DNA of 64,000 nucleotides, taken from assembly GCA_018401565.1 (NCBI GenBank), contig JAGYKS010000039.1, forward strand, positions 62,001-126,000. The letters run 5' to 3'. Source of the stretch: Acidimicrobiales bacterium. GTDB taxonomy: Bacteria; Actinomycetota; Acidimicrobiia; Acidimicrobiales; Acidimicrobilacustridaceae. Made by a program: the position numbers and the translations under genes. The notes under the pieces were generated by a model. The model saw only the letters and a list, made by a program, of their open reading frames with translations. It was not told the origin of the DNA and ran no database searches. Shown piece by piece: positions 32,433 through 41,989 of the stretch; the stretch's first letter is position 1; each line of letters opens with the position of its first letter.

Positions 32433-32452
32433 ATCGCCGGCTAGCGGGGCGG

Positions 32453-32842
32453 TTAGCCCGACAATGCCCTCAGGAGCTGCTTGGCGATGGTGGCGTTCAT
32501 CTCGAACACGGCCTCCCGGCCACGCTCGCCGACGCGCCGAACCACGCTGCCACCGGTGACGGCCTCCACGTTGGCCAGTCCGTCACGCAGGCGGTCCCGG
32601 GTGGCGTCGGTGGCCTTGTATCCCATGTCGGTCAGGGCCTTGACCACGTCGGACTGGGCGATGGGGGCTGGAGCCACCGATGCCACGATCCGCAGGGCGT
32701 CTTTGGTGATGTCTGCGCCCTGGTTGATGGCGGTCTGCAGGTCGATCAGGCCATTGTCGTCAGCGTCGAGGCTGGCCAGCCACCGGCGCACCTGAGCCAC
32801 GATCTCAGCGTGGGTATCGGCTTCGAAAGTCACCTGAGGCAT
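32453..32842 (-). CDS. Hypothetical protein, 129 aa
   Basis: Not recognised. A short soluble protein with no signal peptide or membrane segment. It appears to have two halves: an N-terminal helical part (HAEIVAQVRRWLASLD) and a C-terminal part with LTDMGYKATDATRDRLRDGL followed by VVRRVGERGREAVFEMN, which looks like a helix-turn-helix plus wing, as in small winged-helix proteins. It lies between the NUDIX gene and guaB3 on the same strand. Confidence 0.65.
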   Translation of the reverse strand: MPQVTFEADTHAEIVAQVRRWLASLDADDNGLIDLQTAINQGADITKDALRIVASVAPAPIAQSDVVKALTDMGYKATDATRDRLRDGLANVEAVTGGSVVRRVGERGREAVFEMNATIAKQLLRALSG

Positions 32843-32861
32843 GCCACCAACCTAGCTGGCC

Positions 32862-33569
32862 TCACCGGCGGTCGGGCGGTTGCGGGTCGTCAGCAAACTG
32901 CAGGCCGAGCACCAGTTCGAGCAGATTGCGCAGCATGGCGGCGGTGGCGCCCCACACGGTGTCACCCTCGATCTCAAAGAACATGATGGGGCGCTCCATG
33001 CCCGGCAGGCCCCAGTGCTCCTCGCGATAAACCCCTTCGGCCAGCAGCTCGGCCAGTGGCACCAGCAGGATTCGCTCCACCTCGTCGGGGTCGGCGGTGA
33101 GGTGGGGAGGGCCGTCCACGCACGCCACGTAGGGCACGATGTAGGACCGACCCGACACGGTGCGCAGGTGGTCTATCCCGCCGAGAAACTCCACCGTGGT
33201 CGGGTCCAGACCGACCTCCTCATGGCTCTCGCGCAACGCCGTGGCCCACAGATCGGCGTCATGGGACTCGTGACCGCCTCCAGGAAAGCTCACCTCACCC
33301 CGGTGGCTCCGCAGGTGTTGGGCCCTGCGGGTGAGCACCACAGTGGCCAGGCCGTCTGCATCGTCAAACATCACCGCCAGCACCGCAGATGCCCGCACCC
33401 CGGTCCCGTCAAGCGGCGACCGTCGGGGCTCGGGAGCAGCAGCCATGGCGGCGCGCACCTGCGCAAGCGTGACCTGACGGGCGTCGTGGTCGAGGTGATG
33501 CCAGGGTGGAGGACCGCCATCCTGCGCACCCGGAGGCCGCGGTATGACCTGGTCGCCACCGCGGGTCAC
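32862..33569 (-). CDS. NUDIX hydrolase, CoA pyrophosphatase type
   Basis: A NUDIX protein of about 235 residues. The NUDIX box reads GGGHESHDADLWATALRES then HEEVGL, and the preceding RRAQHLRSHRGEVSFPGG is the segment that marks CoA pyrophosphatases (UPF0035-like), which cut CoA to phosphopantetheine and adenosine bisphosphate. The start is uncertain: GTG 33569 is used, but the frame is open further upstream into a repeat block, and later starts are possible. Confidence 0.8.
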   Translation of the reverse strand: MTRGGDQVIPRPPGAQDGGPPPWHHLDHDARQVTLAQVRAAMAAAPEPRRSPLDGTGVRASAVLAVMFDDADGLATVVLTRRAQHLRSHRGEVSFPGGGHESHDADLWATALRESHEEVGLDPTTVEFLGGIDHLRTVSGRSYIVPYVACVDGPPHLTADPDEVERILLVPLAELLAEGVYREEHWGLPGMERPIMFFEIEGDTVWGATAAMLRNLLELVLGLQFADDPQPPDRR

Positions 33570-33740
33570 TCCGCCGTCATCGGCGCCAACCCGTGTCACA
33601 CCACGCCGACGCCGGCCAGATGGCCAGACGGGAACGACGCAGTGTGCATGACCCCACGATACCGGGGGCCGCCGTCGGTGGGGTGCCCGTTGGCGAGCCC
33701 GGTACCCGCGCACACAACCGTGGATGGGCCCGGGCGAGCT

Positions 33741-33804
33741 CCCCGACGCCCAGGAGCGCGTTCCCGACGCCCAGGAGCGCGCTCCCCGACGCGCAGGAGC
33801 CCGC
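33741..33804. repeat. 21-bp tandem repeat, 3 copies
   Basis: Three units of about 21 bp (33741, 33762, 33783), each containing CCCGACGCCCAGGAGCGCG with small changes in the last. They lie between the groEL terminator and the NUDIX gene; the last unit overlaps the left arm of the terminator stem. Confidence 0.85.
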
Positions 33805-33820
33805 CACAAGGGCGGGCTCC
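33796..33820 (-). terminator. groEL terminator
   Basis: GGAGCCCGCC (33796-33805) and GGCGGGCTCC (33811-33820) form a perfect 10-bp stem around a 5-base loop, 42 bp downstream of the groEL stop. There is no T-run, as is usual in high-GC actinobacteria. Confidence 0.75.
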
Positions 33821-33861
33821 CACAACTTCGATGCGGCGATCACCACGTGATCACCGCAGGA

Positions 33862-35506
<1,645 letters not shown>

Positions 35507-35559
35507 CTACGTCTGGCTGCAACCATGCGGCTGCGAAAGGCTTGATGCTTCGGCGGGTC

Positions 35560-35850
35560 TTACTTGAGGACAGCGAGCACGTCGCGGGCGTTCAGGATCA
35601 GCAGATCCTGACCCTCGACAGTGATTTCGGTTCCGCCGTACTTCGAGTAGACGACCTTGTCGCCGACCTTGACGTCGAGCGGGATGATGTCGCCGGTCTG
35701 CTCGGAACGGCGACCGGGGCCAACGGCCAGGACTTCACCCTGCTGGGGCTTTTCCTTGGCGGTATCGGGGATGACGAGACCCGAGGCAGTGGTCTCCTCG
35801 GCCTCGCTGGCCTTGACGACAATACGGTCATCGAGGGGCTGAAGATTCAT
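35560..35850 (-). CDS. groS: Co-chaperonin GroES
   Basis: The 96-residue lid of the GroEL folding chamber. [25 protein letters not shown] begins the protein, with the mobile loop that binds GroEL, and [11 protein letters not shown] and [13 protein letters not shown] complete the fold. A GGAGGG box precedes the ATG. It is the first gene of the groES-groEL operon. Confidence 0.97.
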   Translation of the reverse strand: MNLQPLDDRIVVKASEAEETTASGLVIPDTAKEKPQQGEVLAVGPGRRSEQTGDIIPLDVKVGDKVVYSKYGGTEITVEGQDLLILNARDVLAVLK

Positions 35851-35922
35851 GGCGCACGCCCTCCAGGGAGTGTTCGTTGGTTAGGGAAATGTCCGTTACC
35901 CGTGGGCAACGTGGTGGGAACG

Positions 35923-35949
35923 TTAGCAGTCCCAACCCACGAGTGCTAG
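35923..35949 (-). promoter_or_regulatory. CIRCE operator 1 (HrcA site)
   Basis: TTAGCAGTC-N9-GAGTGCTAG matches the CIRCE consensus TTAGCACTC-N9-GAGTGCTAA at most positions. It lies upstream of groES and is the usual binding site of the heat-shock repressor HrcA. It overlaps the second copy by four bases (CTAG). Confidence 0.85.
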
Positions 35950-35972
35950 CAGTCACTCGTGGCGACTGCTAA
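35946..35972 (-). promoter_or_regulatory. CIRCE operator 2, overlapping the first
   Basis: CTAGCAGTC-N9-GACTGCTAA is a second CIRCE-like inverted repeat (8 of 9 arm bases pair). It directly follows the -10 box, so HrcA bound here would cover the transcription start. Confidence 0.8.
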
Positions 35973-36000
35973 CGATACGGCCCATGACCGGCGATCGCAA
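35972..36000 (-). promoter_or_regulatory. groES-groEL promoter
   Basis: On the minus strand TTGCGA (36000-35995), a 17-bp spacer and TATCGT (35977-35972) form a plausible sigma-70-type promoter. The CIRCE operators begin at the end of the -10 box. Confidence 0.65.
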
Positions 36001-36074
36001 CCGTCAAAGGACCCATTGGGGGCGTGTCGGCCGATGGGTCTGAACGCTGATGCGGCATCGCACTGGTTGACGGC

Positions 36075-37070
36075 CTACATCACCGGCAGACGGAGACTGG
36101 CGTTGGCGCCGGTGTCGAGCGGAGACGGCCCATCCTGCTTCAGACGCCACCATGCTGCCGCCGCCACCATGGCGGCGTTGTCGGTACACATCGACCTGCT
36201 GGGCAGCATCGGATGCAGCCCATCGGCCATGCAGGCGTCGAGCACCGACTCCCGCAGCTGGGAGTTGGCCGCCACTCCCCCGGCAAGCACCAGACCCTTG
36301 GCGCCATGCTCGGCAGCAGCCCGACGGGCCTTGGTGACCAGCACATCGACCACCGCCTGCTGGAACGAAGCCGACACATCGGCGGTGGACACCTGGGGGT
36401 TGCGTCGCACGTGGTTGACCACCGACGTCTTGAGCCCCGAGAACGAAAAGTCGTATCCCTCGGCCATCATCGCCCGGGGGAAGGCGATGGCGGTGGGGTC
36501 GCCGCCCATGGCTTCGGCGTCAATGGCCGGCCCACCGGGGTACCCAAGCCCCAGATACCGGGCCACCTTGTCGAAAGCCTCACCGGCAGCGTCGTCGAGC
36601 GTGGAGCCGAGCATCCGGTAGCGGCCGTGACCTTCCATGAGCACCAACATGGTGTGGCCGCCCGACACCAACAGCACCACCACCGGCAGATCCAGTTCGG
36701 GTTCTTCCAAAAAGGCGGCGTACAGATGGGCCTCAAGGTGGTTCACTGCCACGAACGGAACGTCCCACACCAGCGCCAGGGCCTTGGCCGCACTCACGCC
36801 AACCAGCAACGCACCGATGAGTCCGGGACCCACCGTGGCACCCACAGCATCCACATGGCCGTCATCGAGGCCGGCTTCAACCAGAGCCTGGGCCACCACC
36901 GGAGTCAGCAGTTCGACATGGGCCCGGCTGGCCACCTCGGGCACCACACCGCCGTAGCGGGCATGCAGGTCCACCTGGGACGACACCACCGACGACAGCA
37001 CCTCGTGGGCGTCGGCCACAACTGCTGCCGCCGTCTCGTCACACGACGTCTCGATACCCAGAATCCTCAC
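36075..37070 (-). CDS. tsaD: tRNA t6A threonylcarbamoyltransferase TsaD
   Basis: Transfers threonylcarbamoyl to A37 of ANN-decoding tRNAs, with TsaB and TsaE. The 331-residue ASKHA-fold protein begins VRILGIETSCDETAAAV, has the metal-binding HLEAHLYAAF, LVSGGHTMLV, and GGVAANSQLRE near the end, plus CTDNAAM. The GTG at 37070 has GGAG upstream and lies 10 bp after the rimI stop. Three of the four bacterial t6A genes are within 3 kb here. Confidence 0.95.
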   Translation of the reverse strand: MRILGIETSCDETAAAVVADAHEVLSSVVSSQVDLHARYGGVVPEVASRAHVELLTPVVAQALVEAGLDDGHVDAVGATVGPGLIGALLVGVSAAKALALVWDVPFVAVNHLEAHLYAAFLEEPELDLPVVVLLVSGGHTMLVLMEGHGRYRMLGSTLDDAAGEAFDKVARYLGLGYPGGPAIDAEAMGGDPTAIAFPRAMMAEGYDFSFSGLKTSVVNHVRRNPQVSTADVSASFQQAVVDVLVTKARRAAAEHGAKGLVLAGGVAANSQLRESVLDACMADGLHPMLPSRSMCTDNAAMVAAAAWWRLKQDGPSPLDTGANASLRLPVM

Positions 37071-37080
37071 AACTCGCTCC

Positions 37081-37673
37081 TCATGGTGCGCCGCCAGCTG
37101 ACAATGTCTCGAGACGCGTGGCGTAGGCCGCAGTGTCGATATCGGTGGCCCACAGCACCAGGGCGTCCTCGCCGTTGTCGGTGTAGTACCCCTTGCGCAC
37201 ACCCGCCGGGGCAAAGCCGAACTGGCGGTACAGGGCCAGAGCGGCGGTGTTGCCGGCCCGCACCTCAAGGGTCAGCGCTGAGCAGCCTCGTGCACGGGCG
37301 TCTGCGGCCAGCGCCACAAGCAGGGCGGTGGCGATGCCACGACGACGACAGGTGTTGTCCACGGCGACGGTGGTGACATGGCCGTCATCAGCGGCATACA
37401 GCAGGCCGGCGAACCCCACCACCCGGGAACCCTCGATGGCCACCCGGTAGCAGCCGGCTGCCGTCGCCCCGTCGCAATTCAGCCAGAAACAACCCCGGTG
37501 ACCAGCGATCACCTGTGGCCTGGGCATCGATGCGCACCACCTGGCGCAGGTGGCGGCGTCGCATGGGAACCACGTCCACCTGACCGCCGCGACCGGCGGC
37601 AACCTGACCGGCAACCTGACCGGCGACTACCCGGCGGCACTACCTGACCTGCCGCAACCGTCGTGTCGGTCAT
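37081..37673 (-). CDS. rimI: Ribosomal protein S18-alanine N-acetyltransferase RimI (frameshifted)
   Basis: GNAT-fold acetyltransferase, about 196 residues after correction. The acetyl-CoA loop appears as VDNTCRRRGIATALL and the C-terminal block as LEVRAGNTAALALYRQFGF. Two single-base insertions, in the run 37630-37632 and near 37456, split it into three frames. The ATG at 37673 overlaps the tsaB stop (ATGA). The N-terminal 30 residues contain a Val-Ala-Gly-Gln repeat from a 12-bp DNA repeat. The tsaB-rimI-tsaD order is standard in actinobacteria and supports the RimI name. Confidence 0.85.
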
Positions 37674-38368
37674 GGCTGCTCCCGGGTGGTCCACCCGATC
37701 TCGGCGTCGGGCTTGCGCAGGTAGAGCGGCTCGATCTCCCACGGCTTCACCCACTGCTCGCGCAATGCCCGGGCGTGGGCCAGCATCACCAACGACGACG
37801 CCGACGGGTAGGCCAGTTCGGCATCGGCGATCTCAACCTGGTGCAGGCCGTCAAACACTTCCCGGTGACGCAGGGCACCGTCGCCCACCAGCAGGCAATC
37901 CTCCCCGCCGGCCAGCACCTCGGATGCCACGTCGTCGGGGGGACCCACCGCCGGACCCGACACGCGCTGGATGCCGCCGGGCACCTGCCGGTAGAAGGCG
38001 TGGAAGACCTCACCGCGACGGGCGTCGACCACCGCCCCGATGAGGCGGGGGGTGAACCGAACGGCGAATGCCAACAGGTCCAGGCTGGTGACCCCGATCA
38101 TGGGGACCCGCAGGGCGTGGGCCATGGCCTTGGCCGACGCCACCCCCACCCGCAGGCCGGTGAACAGCCCAGGACCCAGGTCCACAGCCACCACACTCAC
38201 CTCGGCAAGTTCGATGCGGGCCTGCTGACAGGTGAAGGCAATGGACGGGGCGAGGGTCTCGGCGTGCTGACGGGCCCGGATGGAATGGGTGGATGCGAGC
38301 ACACCCTCGTGTCCGCCCACGGCACACGACACCTGGGCCGTTGCGGTGTCAATGCCCAGGATCAGCAT
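37670..38368 (-). CDS. tsaB: tRNA t6A biosynthesis protein TsaB
   Basis: Non-catalytic partner of TsaD in t6A synthesis. The 232-residue protein begins MLILGIDTATAQVSCAV, with DLGPGLFTGLRVGVASAKAM, the family hallmark. ATG 38368 lies inside the end of tsaE (20-bp overlap) with GGGAG upstream; its stop overlaps the rimI start. Confidence 0.94.
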   Translation of the reverse strand: MLILGIDTATAQVSCAVGGHEGVLASTHSIRARQHAETLAPSIAFTCQQARIELAEVSVVAVDLGPGLFTGLRVGVASAKAMAHALRVPMIGVTSLDLLAFAVRFTPRLIGAVVDARRGEVFHAFYRQVPGGIQRVSGPAVGPPDDVASEVLAGGEDCLLVGDGALRHREVFDGLHQVEIADAELAYPSASSLVMLAHARALREQWVKPWEIEPLYLRKPDAEIGWTTREQP

Positions 38369-38927
38369 GCGGTACTCCCGTTGGCCGTTGGTGTCGGGCC
38401 GTTGGGGTCGGCCGTTGGTGTCGGGCCGTCGGTGTCGGGTTGACCCGCCACGACGCCAGCGCCGCTGCCAGCGCACGTTGTCGGGCTGCCCACCGCGTCC
38501 CCACGGTGCGGAACTCGAAGTGGCGGTCGTCGTCGCCGTCACCGAGTTCGATGCGCACTTCGAGGAAATCAGCCGGCAACACCGGGGTGATGGTGTCGCC
38601 CCATTCGATGAGCATGACGCCGCCCTCGTCGAGGAACTCGGCCAGGCCCAGGTCGGCAACCTCGTCGAGACGATCGAGCCGGTAAACGTCGAGGTGGTAG
38701 AAGGGAAGTCGTCCGTCGTAGCGGTTCACCAGGGTGAAGGTGGGGCTGGTGATGGTCTCGTCCACGCCCAGTGCCCTGCCGAACCCCTGGGCGAAGGCCG
38801 TCTTGCCCGCCCCCAGGTCGCCAGCCAGCAGCACGATGTCGCCGGGACGAACCAGCTCGGCCAGCGCTGCGGCGAGGTCTCGCGTCCCTGCGGCACTGGC
38901 AGAGGCGGCAGCAAGGGGGGTGTGCAC
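38349..38927 (-). CDS. tsaE: tRNA t6A biosynthesis ATPase TsaE
   Basis: P-loop ATPase required for t6A turnover; 192 residues. Walker A is GDLGAGKTAFAQG, SPTFTLVNRY follows, and HLDVYRLDRLDEVADLG and LIEWGD are the family motifs. The usual protein ends soon after residue 160; here a tail of about 25 residues is built from a nine-residue repeat (PTPTARHQR) encoded by a 27-bp duplication just before tsaB. The GTG start at 38927 is the best available. Confidence 0.92.
   Translation of the reverse strand: MHTPLAAASASAAGTRDLAAALAELVRPGDIVLLAGDLGAGKTAFAQGFGRALGVDETITSPTFTLVNRYDGRLPFYHLDVYRLDRLDEVADLGLAEFLDEGGVMLIEWGDTITPVLPADFLEVRIELGDGDDDRHFEFRTVGTRWAARQRALAAALASWRVNPTPTARHQRPTPTARHQRPTGVPHADPGH
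38383..38436. repeat. 27-bp tandem duplication in the tsaE tail
   Basis: Two 27-bp copies (38383-38409 and 38410-38436) encode the repeated nonapeptide at the C-terminus of TsaE, just upstream of the tsaB ribosome-binding site. The length is a multiple of three. Confidence 0.85.
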
Positions 38928-39003
38928 CTCAACAACCTACCGCCGCACGGGGCGGGCGGTTCCATCACTACACCCCGATCGTGCGGGTGGTCATGACCCT
39001 CCG

Positions 39004-39035
39004 ACACAACTTGGGTCGTGATCCCACAAAGTTGT
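39004..39035. promoter_or_regulatory. Inverted repeat between tsaE and the baeRF gene
   Basis: CACAACTT (39004-39011) and AAGTTGTG (39028-39035) form a perfect 8-bp inverted repeat with a 16-base spacer that itself contains GGG/CCC pairing. It is the only clear structure in the 250-bp gap between the divergent tsaE and baeRF genes, and could be an operator for either. Confidence 0.45.
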
Positions 39036-39178
39036 GACCAAGGGCCGAGGCGCCGCCCGACATGTTCTGTCACCATGACACCACCAGTGACGCACCCGTT
39101 TTCCCGTCAGGGCCCTTCTGGCGGGCCGGGTGCCGATGAGTGGGGTGCCGCCGGCACCACAGACGATCAGGAGCACGC

Positions 39179-40270
39179 ATGCAGATTCCAGCACCGAATC
39201 CCACGACCTGGTTCAACACCGAGGGACCGTTCGTCAGTTGTTGGTTGCCGGCGCTCAATGCCACCGAGGACCCCGCCAACCGCCTCCGGCTCGAATGGCG
39301 ACATGCCCGGGACCAGATTGAGGGCGCTCCCGCTGCAGCGCTGACCGCCATTGACGACCTGCTCGCAAGCGAGCGGGCCCATCAGGACAACAGCAGCCTG
39401 CTGTTGTTCGCTGACCCGTCTGGCGCCGTCGCCGGGGTGCACCTGCCCGACCATCCCGACACCAGTCGGGCATGGCTCGACTCGTTGCCCCGCATGGGGC
39501 CGGTGATGAACGCCAGGCAGCAGACCGTGCCCCACCTGGTGGTGGTGGCAGACCGCGCCGGCGCCGACATCGAAGTGGTGGACCACGGCGAGGCCGGCAC
39601 CGAGACCGTGGACGGCGAAACCCTCCACATCCATCGCAGCCATCCCGGCGGATGGTCGCAACGCCGATTCCAGCAACGGGCGGAAAACACCTGGGAACGC
39701 AATGCCAAGGGCGTGGCCGACGAGGTGGACGCCCTGCGCGAACAGATCCATGCCCGTCTGGTGGTGGTGACCGGTGACCCCCGGGCCGTCGGATTCCTCA
39801 TTGAGCACGCATCCGAACGACTCAAGGGCGTTCTGCACCACATCGACGGTGCCGGACGGTCAGACCAGCACCCGTTTGCCGAAGTGGCCGATGAGGTCCA
39901 CCGGCTGGAGGCCAGCATCGTTGCCGCCGACCGGGTCGGCGTGCTGGAGCGGTTCGCCGCCGCCGGCCAGACCGAGGGTGTGGCCGACGGGCCCGAGCGG
40001 ACCCTGGCCATGCTGTCGCAGGGCCGGGTGGCCGAGCTGCTGGTGAACGACGACCCCGATGACGAACGTCGGGCCATGTTCGACCGAACCAGTCGACAGG
40101 TGGCCCTCGAGGCTGCACCGCTGCGCGAGCTGGGCCTTGACCCGACCGAAGGACGGCTCATCGACGTGGCGCTGTGGGCCGCCTACGCAACCGGCGCCGA
40201 GGTGCACTTCGTGCCTCGCAGCGGCCCGAAGGCACCCACGGGGTCGCTGGGCGGCATTCTGCGGGGTTGA
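39179..40270 (+). CDS. baeRF family ribosome-associated protein (Rv2629-like)
   Basis: A 363-residue protein resembling the actinobacterial Vms1/eRF1-like group (Rv2629 of M. tuberculosis). WFNTEGPFVSCWLPA is at the N-terminus, VVVADRAGADIEVVDHG and RSHPGGWSQRRFQQRAE form the central eRF1-like domain, and the C-terminus is an L7Ae-like fold (GRLIDVALWAAYATGAEVHF). Homologues (Balon, Msmeg1130) have been seen bound to hibernating ribosomes. It is the only plus-strand gene in this block, with AGGAG 7 bp before the ATG. Confidence 0.78.
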   Translation: MQIPAPNPTTWFNTEGPFVSCWLPALNATEDPANRLRLEWRHARDQIEGAPAAALTAIDDLLASERAHQDNSSLLLFADPSGAVAGVHLPDHPDTSRAWLDSLPRMGPVMNARQQTVPHLVVVADRAGADIEVVDHGEAGTETVDGETLHIHRSHPGGWSQRRFQQRAENTWERNAKGVADEVDALREQIHARLVVVTGDPRAVGFLIEHASERLKGVLHHIDGAGRSDQHPFAEVADEVHRLEASIVAADRVGVLERFAAAGQTEGVADGPERTLAMLSQGRVAELLVNDDPDDERRAMFDRTSRQVALEAAPLRELGLDPTEGRLIDVALWAAYATGAEVHFVPRSGPKAPTGSLGGILRG

Positions 40271-40289
40271 ATCCGGCGTCTGGTCCGCG

Positions 40290-40385
40290 GTCGTGCCGGT
40301 GGGAGGTCGTGCTGGCGAGACGCCGCCCTGGCGAGAGGTCGCGCTGGTGGGAGGTTGCGCTGGTCAGCGGTGGTACTGGCGTCCC
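40290..40385. repeat. 16-bp tandem repeat, 5-6 copies, at the alr stop
   Basis: Diverged 16-bp units start at 40290, 40306, 40322, 40338, 40354 and 40370, with a core resembling GTCGCGCTGGTGGGAG. The fifth holds the alr stop (40364-40366) and the sixth lies in alr coding sequence. The array separates alr from the convergent baeRF gene. Confidence 0.8.
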
Positions 40386-41476
40386 ACCCGGGGACCGATG
40401 CCGCAGATGATCTCGTTGGGGATGGTGCCGGTCAGCTGCGCCCAGTCCCACGGTCCGATCGACTCGTCACCCTGGGTGCCCAGCAGCACCACCTCGTCAC
40501 CGGGCCTGATGTCTGATCCGGGGCCACAGTCCACCATGAGCTGATCCATGGTCACCGTGCCGGCCATGGGGTAACGGCGTCCACCGATGAGCACCTCGCC
40601 GCCGGCTGCCGCCAGCGACCTGGGCACCCCGTCGGCGTAGCCGATGGGGATGGTCACCACCACGCTGTCGCGCTCGAGCCGGTACCGCAGGCCGTAGGAC
40701 ACGCCCTCACCGGCGACCAACTCCATGCGGTGGGAGACCTCGGTACTCAACCGCAGCGCCGGTCTCAGGTGCACGGCGTCGGCCATGGCCGGTGAGGCGG
40801 CAATCCCGTACAGCGAGATGCCGATTCGGACAAGGTCGAATCGGCCCCGTGGATGGTCGATGCCAGCCGCCGAGTTGGCAGCATGCACGATCGGTGGTCG
40901 CAACCCCTCGGCATCGAGCTCGGCCAACACGGAGTCGAACAGATCCAACTGGGCGTTGGTGGACGGGTGCGATGGGTCATCGGCCACCGCGCAATGGGTC
41001 CACACCCCCTCGAAGTCCACGTCGGGATGGGCCTGCAGGGCACGGGCCAGCGGCAGCACCCCGGGGGGCTTGATGCCCAGACGGTTCATCCCGGTGTTCA
41101 CCTTCAGGTGGACACGGGGTCGACGTCGGCTTCCGGCCGCAGCAGCGGCAAGCTGCTCGACGGCGTCTGGGGTGTAGGCCGCAACCCGCAGGTCCCAATC
41201 CACTGCGGCGGCCAGGTCGGCGCCTCGGGGCTGACCGAGCAGCATGATGGGGGCGTCGATGCCGGACTTGCGCAGCACGGCCCCCTCCTCGACCAACGCA
41301 ACCGCAAGCCAGCTGGCGCCGGCGTCGAGAGCGGCCTGACTCACGGCAATGGATCCGTGGCCGTAGCCGTCAGCCTTCACGACGGCGCAGATCCCAGCCG
41401 GATCGACGCGGGCGGCCAGCGCCTCGACGTTGTGCCCGATGGCGTCGAGGGCGATGTGAGCCCTGGTCGGCCGCAC
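40364..41476 (-). CDS. alr: Alanine racemase
   Basis: PLP enzyme making D-alanine for peptidoglycan. The 370-residue protein has the PLP lysine at K34 in AVVKADGYGHG, NTGMNRLG, and the second catalytic Tyr in GVSYGLRY. Its start lies 3 bp after the stop of the CBS gene, so it is in the same operon as nnr and the CBS protein. Confidence 0.96.
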   Translation of the reverse strand: MRPTRAHIALDAIGHNVEALAARVDPAGICAVVKADGYGHGSIAVSQAALDAGASWLAVALVEEGAVLRKSGIDAPIMLLGQPRGADLAAAVDWDLRVAAYTPDAVEQLAAAAAGSRRRPRVHLKVNTGMNRLGIKPPGVLPLARALQAHPDVDFEGVWTHCAVADDPSHPSTNAQLDLFDSVLAELDAEGLRPPIVHAANSAAGIDHPRGRFDLVRIGISLYGIAASPAMADAVHLRPALRLSTEVSHRMELVAGEGVSYGLRYRLERDSVVVTIPIGYADGVPRSLAAAGGEVLIGGRRYPMAGTVTMDQLMVDCGPGSDIRPGDEVVLLGTQGDESIGPWDWAQLTGTIPNEIICGIGPRVGRQYHR

Positions 41477-41479
41477 GCC

Positions 41480-41989
41480 CTAACCGCCCGTGCCCTGGTC
41501 CCCGCCCGTGGCCCGGCGATCACCATCAGAGATGATGGCCCGGACGATGTCCCCCCGGGCCACGATGCCCACCAGCCGGTGGTCACCATCGATCACCGGG
41601 AGGCGCGACACGTTGTGGTCGTGCATCAAGGTGGCGGCATCTTCGACGGTGGCCGTCGGCAGCAGGCAGAACGGGTCGGCGGTCATGACCTCGCCCACTG
41701 TGGCTCCCAGCGCCTTGCCCACCGACTCGTCGAGTGCCTTCTTGTCGAACGGGAGCGTGATGTTCACGCCCAGGAAGTTCACGATGGTGGGAAAGTGGAG
41801 TCGGGCTTCTTCCACCACCAGATCGCCGGTGGACAAAATGCCGACCACCCGTCGTTCGGCGTCGACCACCGGGCCGGCGTCCACGCCGCGGTCCACCAGA
41901 CGGCGCATGGCCGCCTCCACGTTCTCGTCGGGGGTGAAGGCGATGACATCGGTGGTCATGACCTGCGAGACGGGTACCTGACTCAGCAT
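41480..41989 (-). CDS. CBS-domain pair protein
   Basis: A 169-residue protein with only two CBS domains: one around VMTTDVIAFTPDENVEAAM ... VVGILSTGDLV and one around VMTADPFCLLPTATVEDAA ... LVGIVARGDIV. Such proteins bind adenosine nucleotides and usually regulate a partner. It overlaps the end of nnr by 7 bp and is followed directly by alr; whether it regulates either is unknown. Confidence 0.88.
   Translation of the reverse strand: MLSQVPVSQVMTTDVIAFTPDENVEAAMRRLVDRGVDAGPVVDAERRVVGILSTGDLVVEEARLHFPTIVNFLGVNITLPFDKKALDESVGKALGATVGEVMTADPFCLLPTATVEDAATLMHDHNVSRLPVIDGDHRLVGIVARGDIVRAIISDGDRRATGGDQGTGG

Noticed and set aside
38940-39178. A tRNA or small RNA gene in the longest non-coding gap
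   Set aside because: I found no cloverleaf or known RNA motif; only the 39004-39035 inverted repeat stands out.
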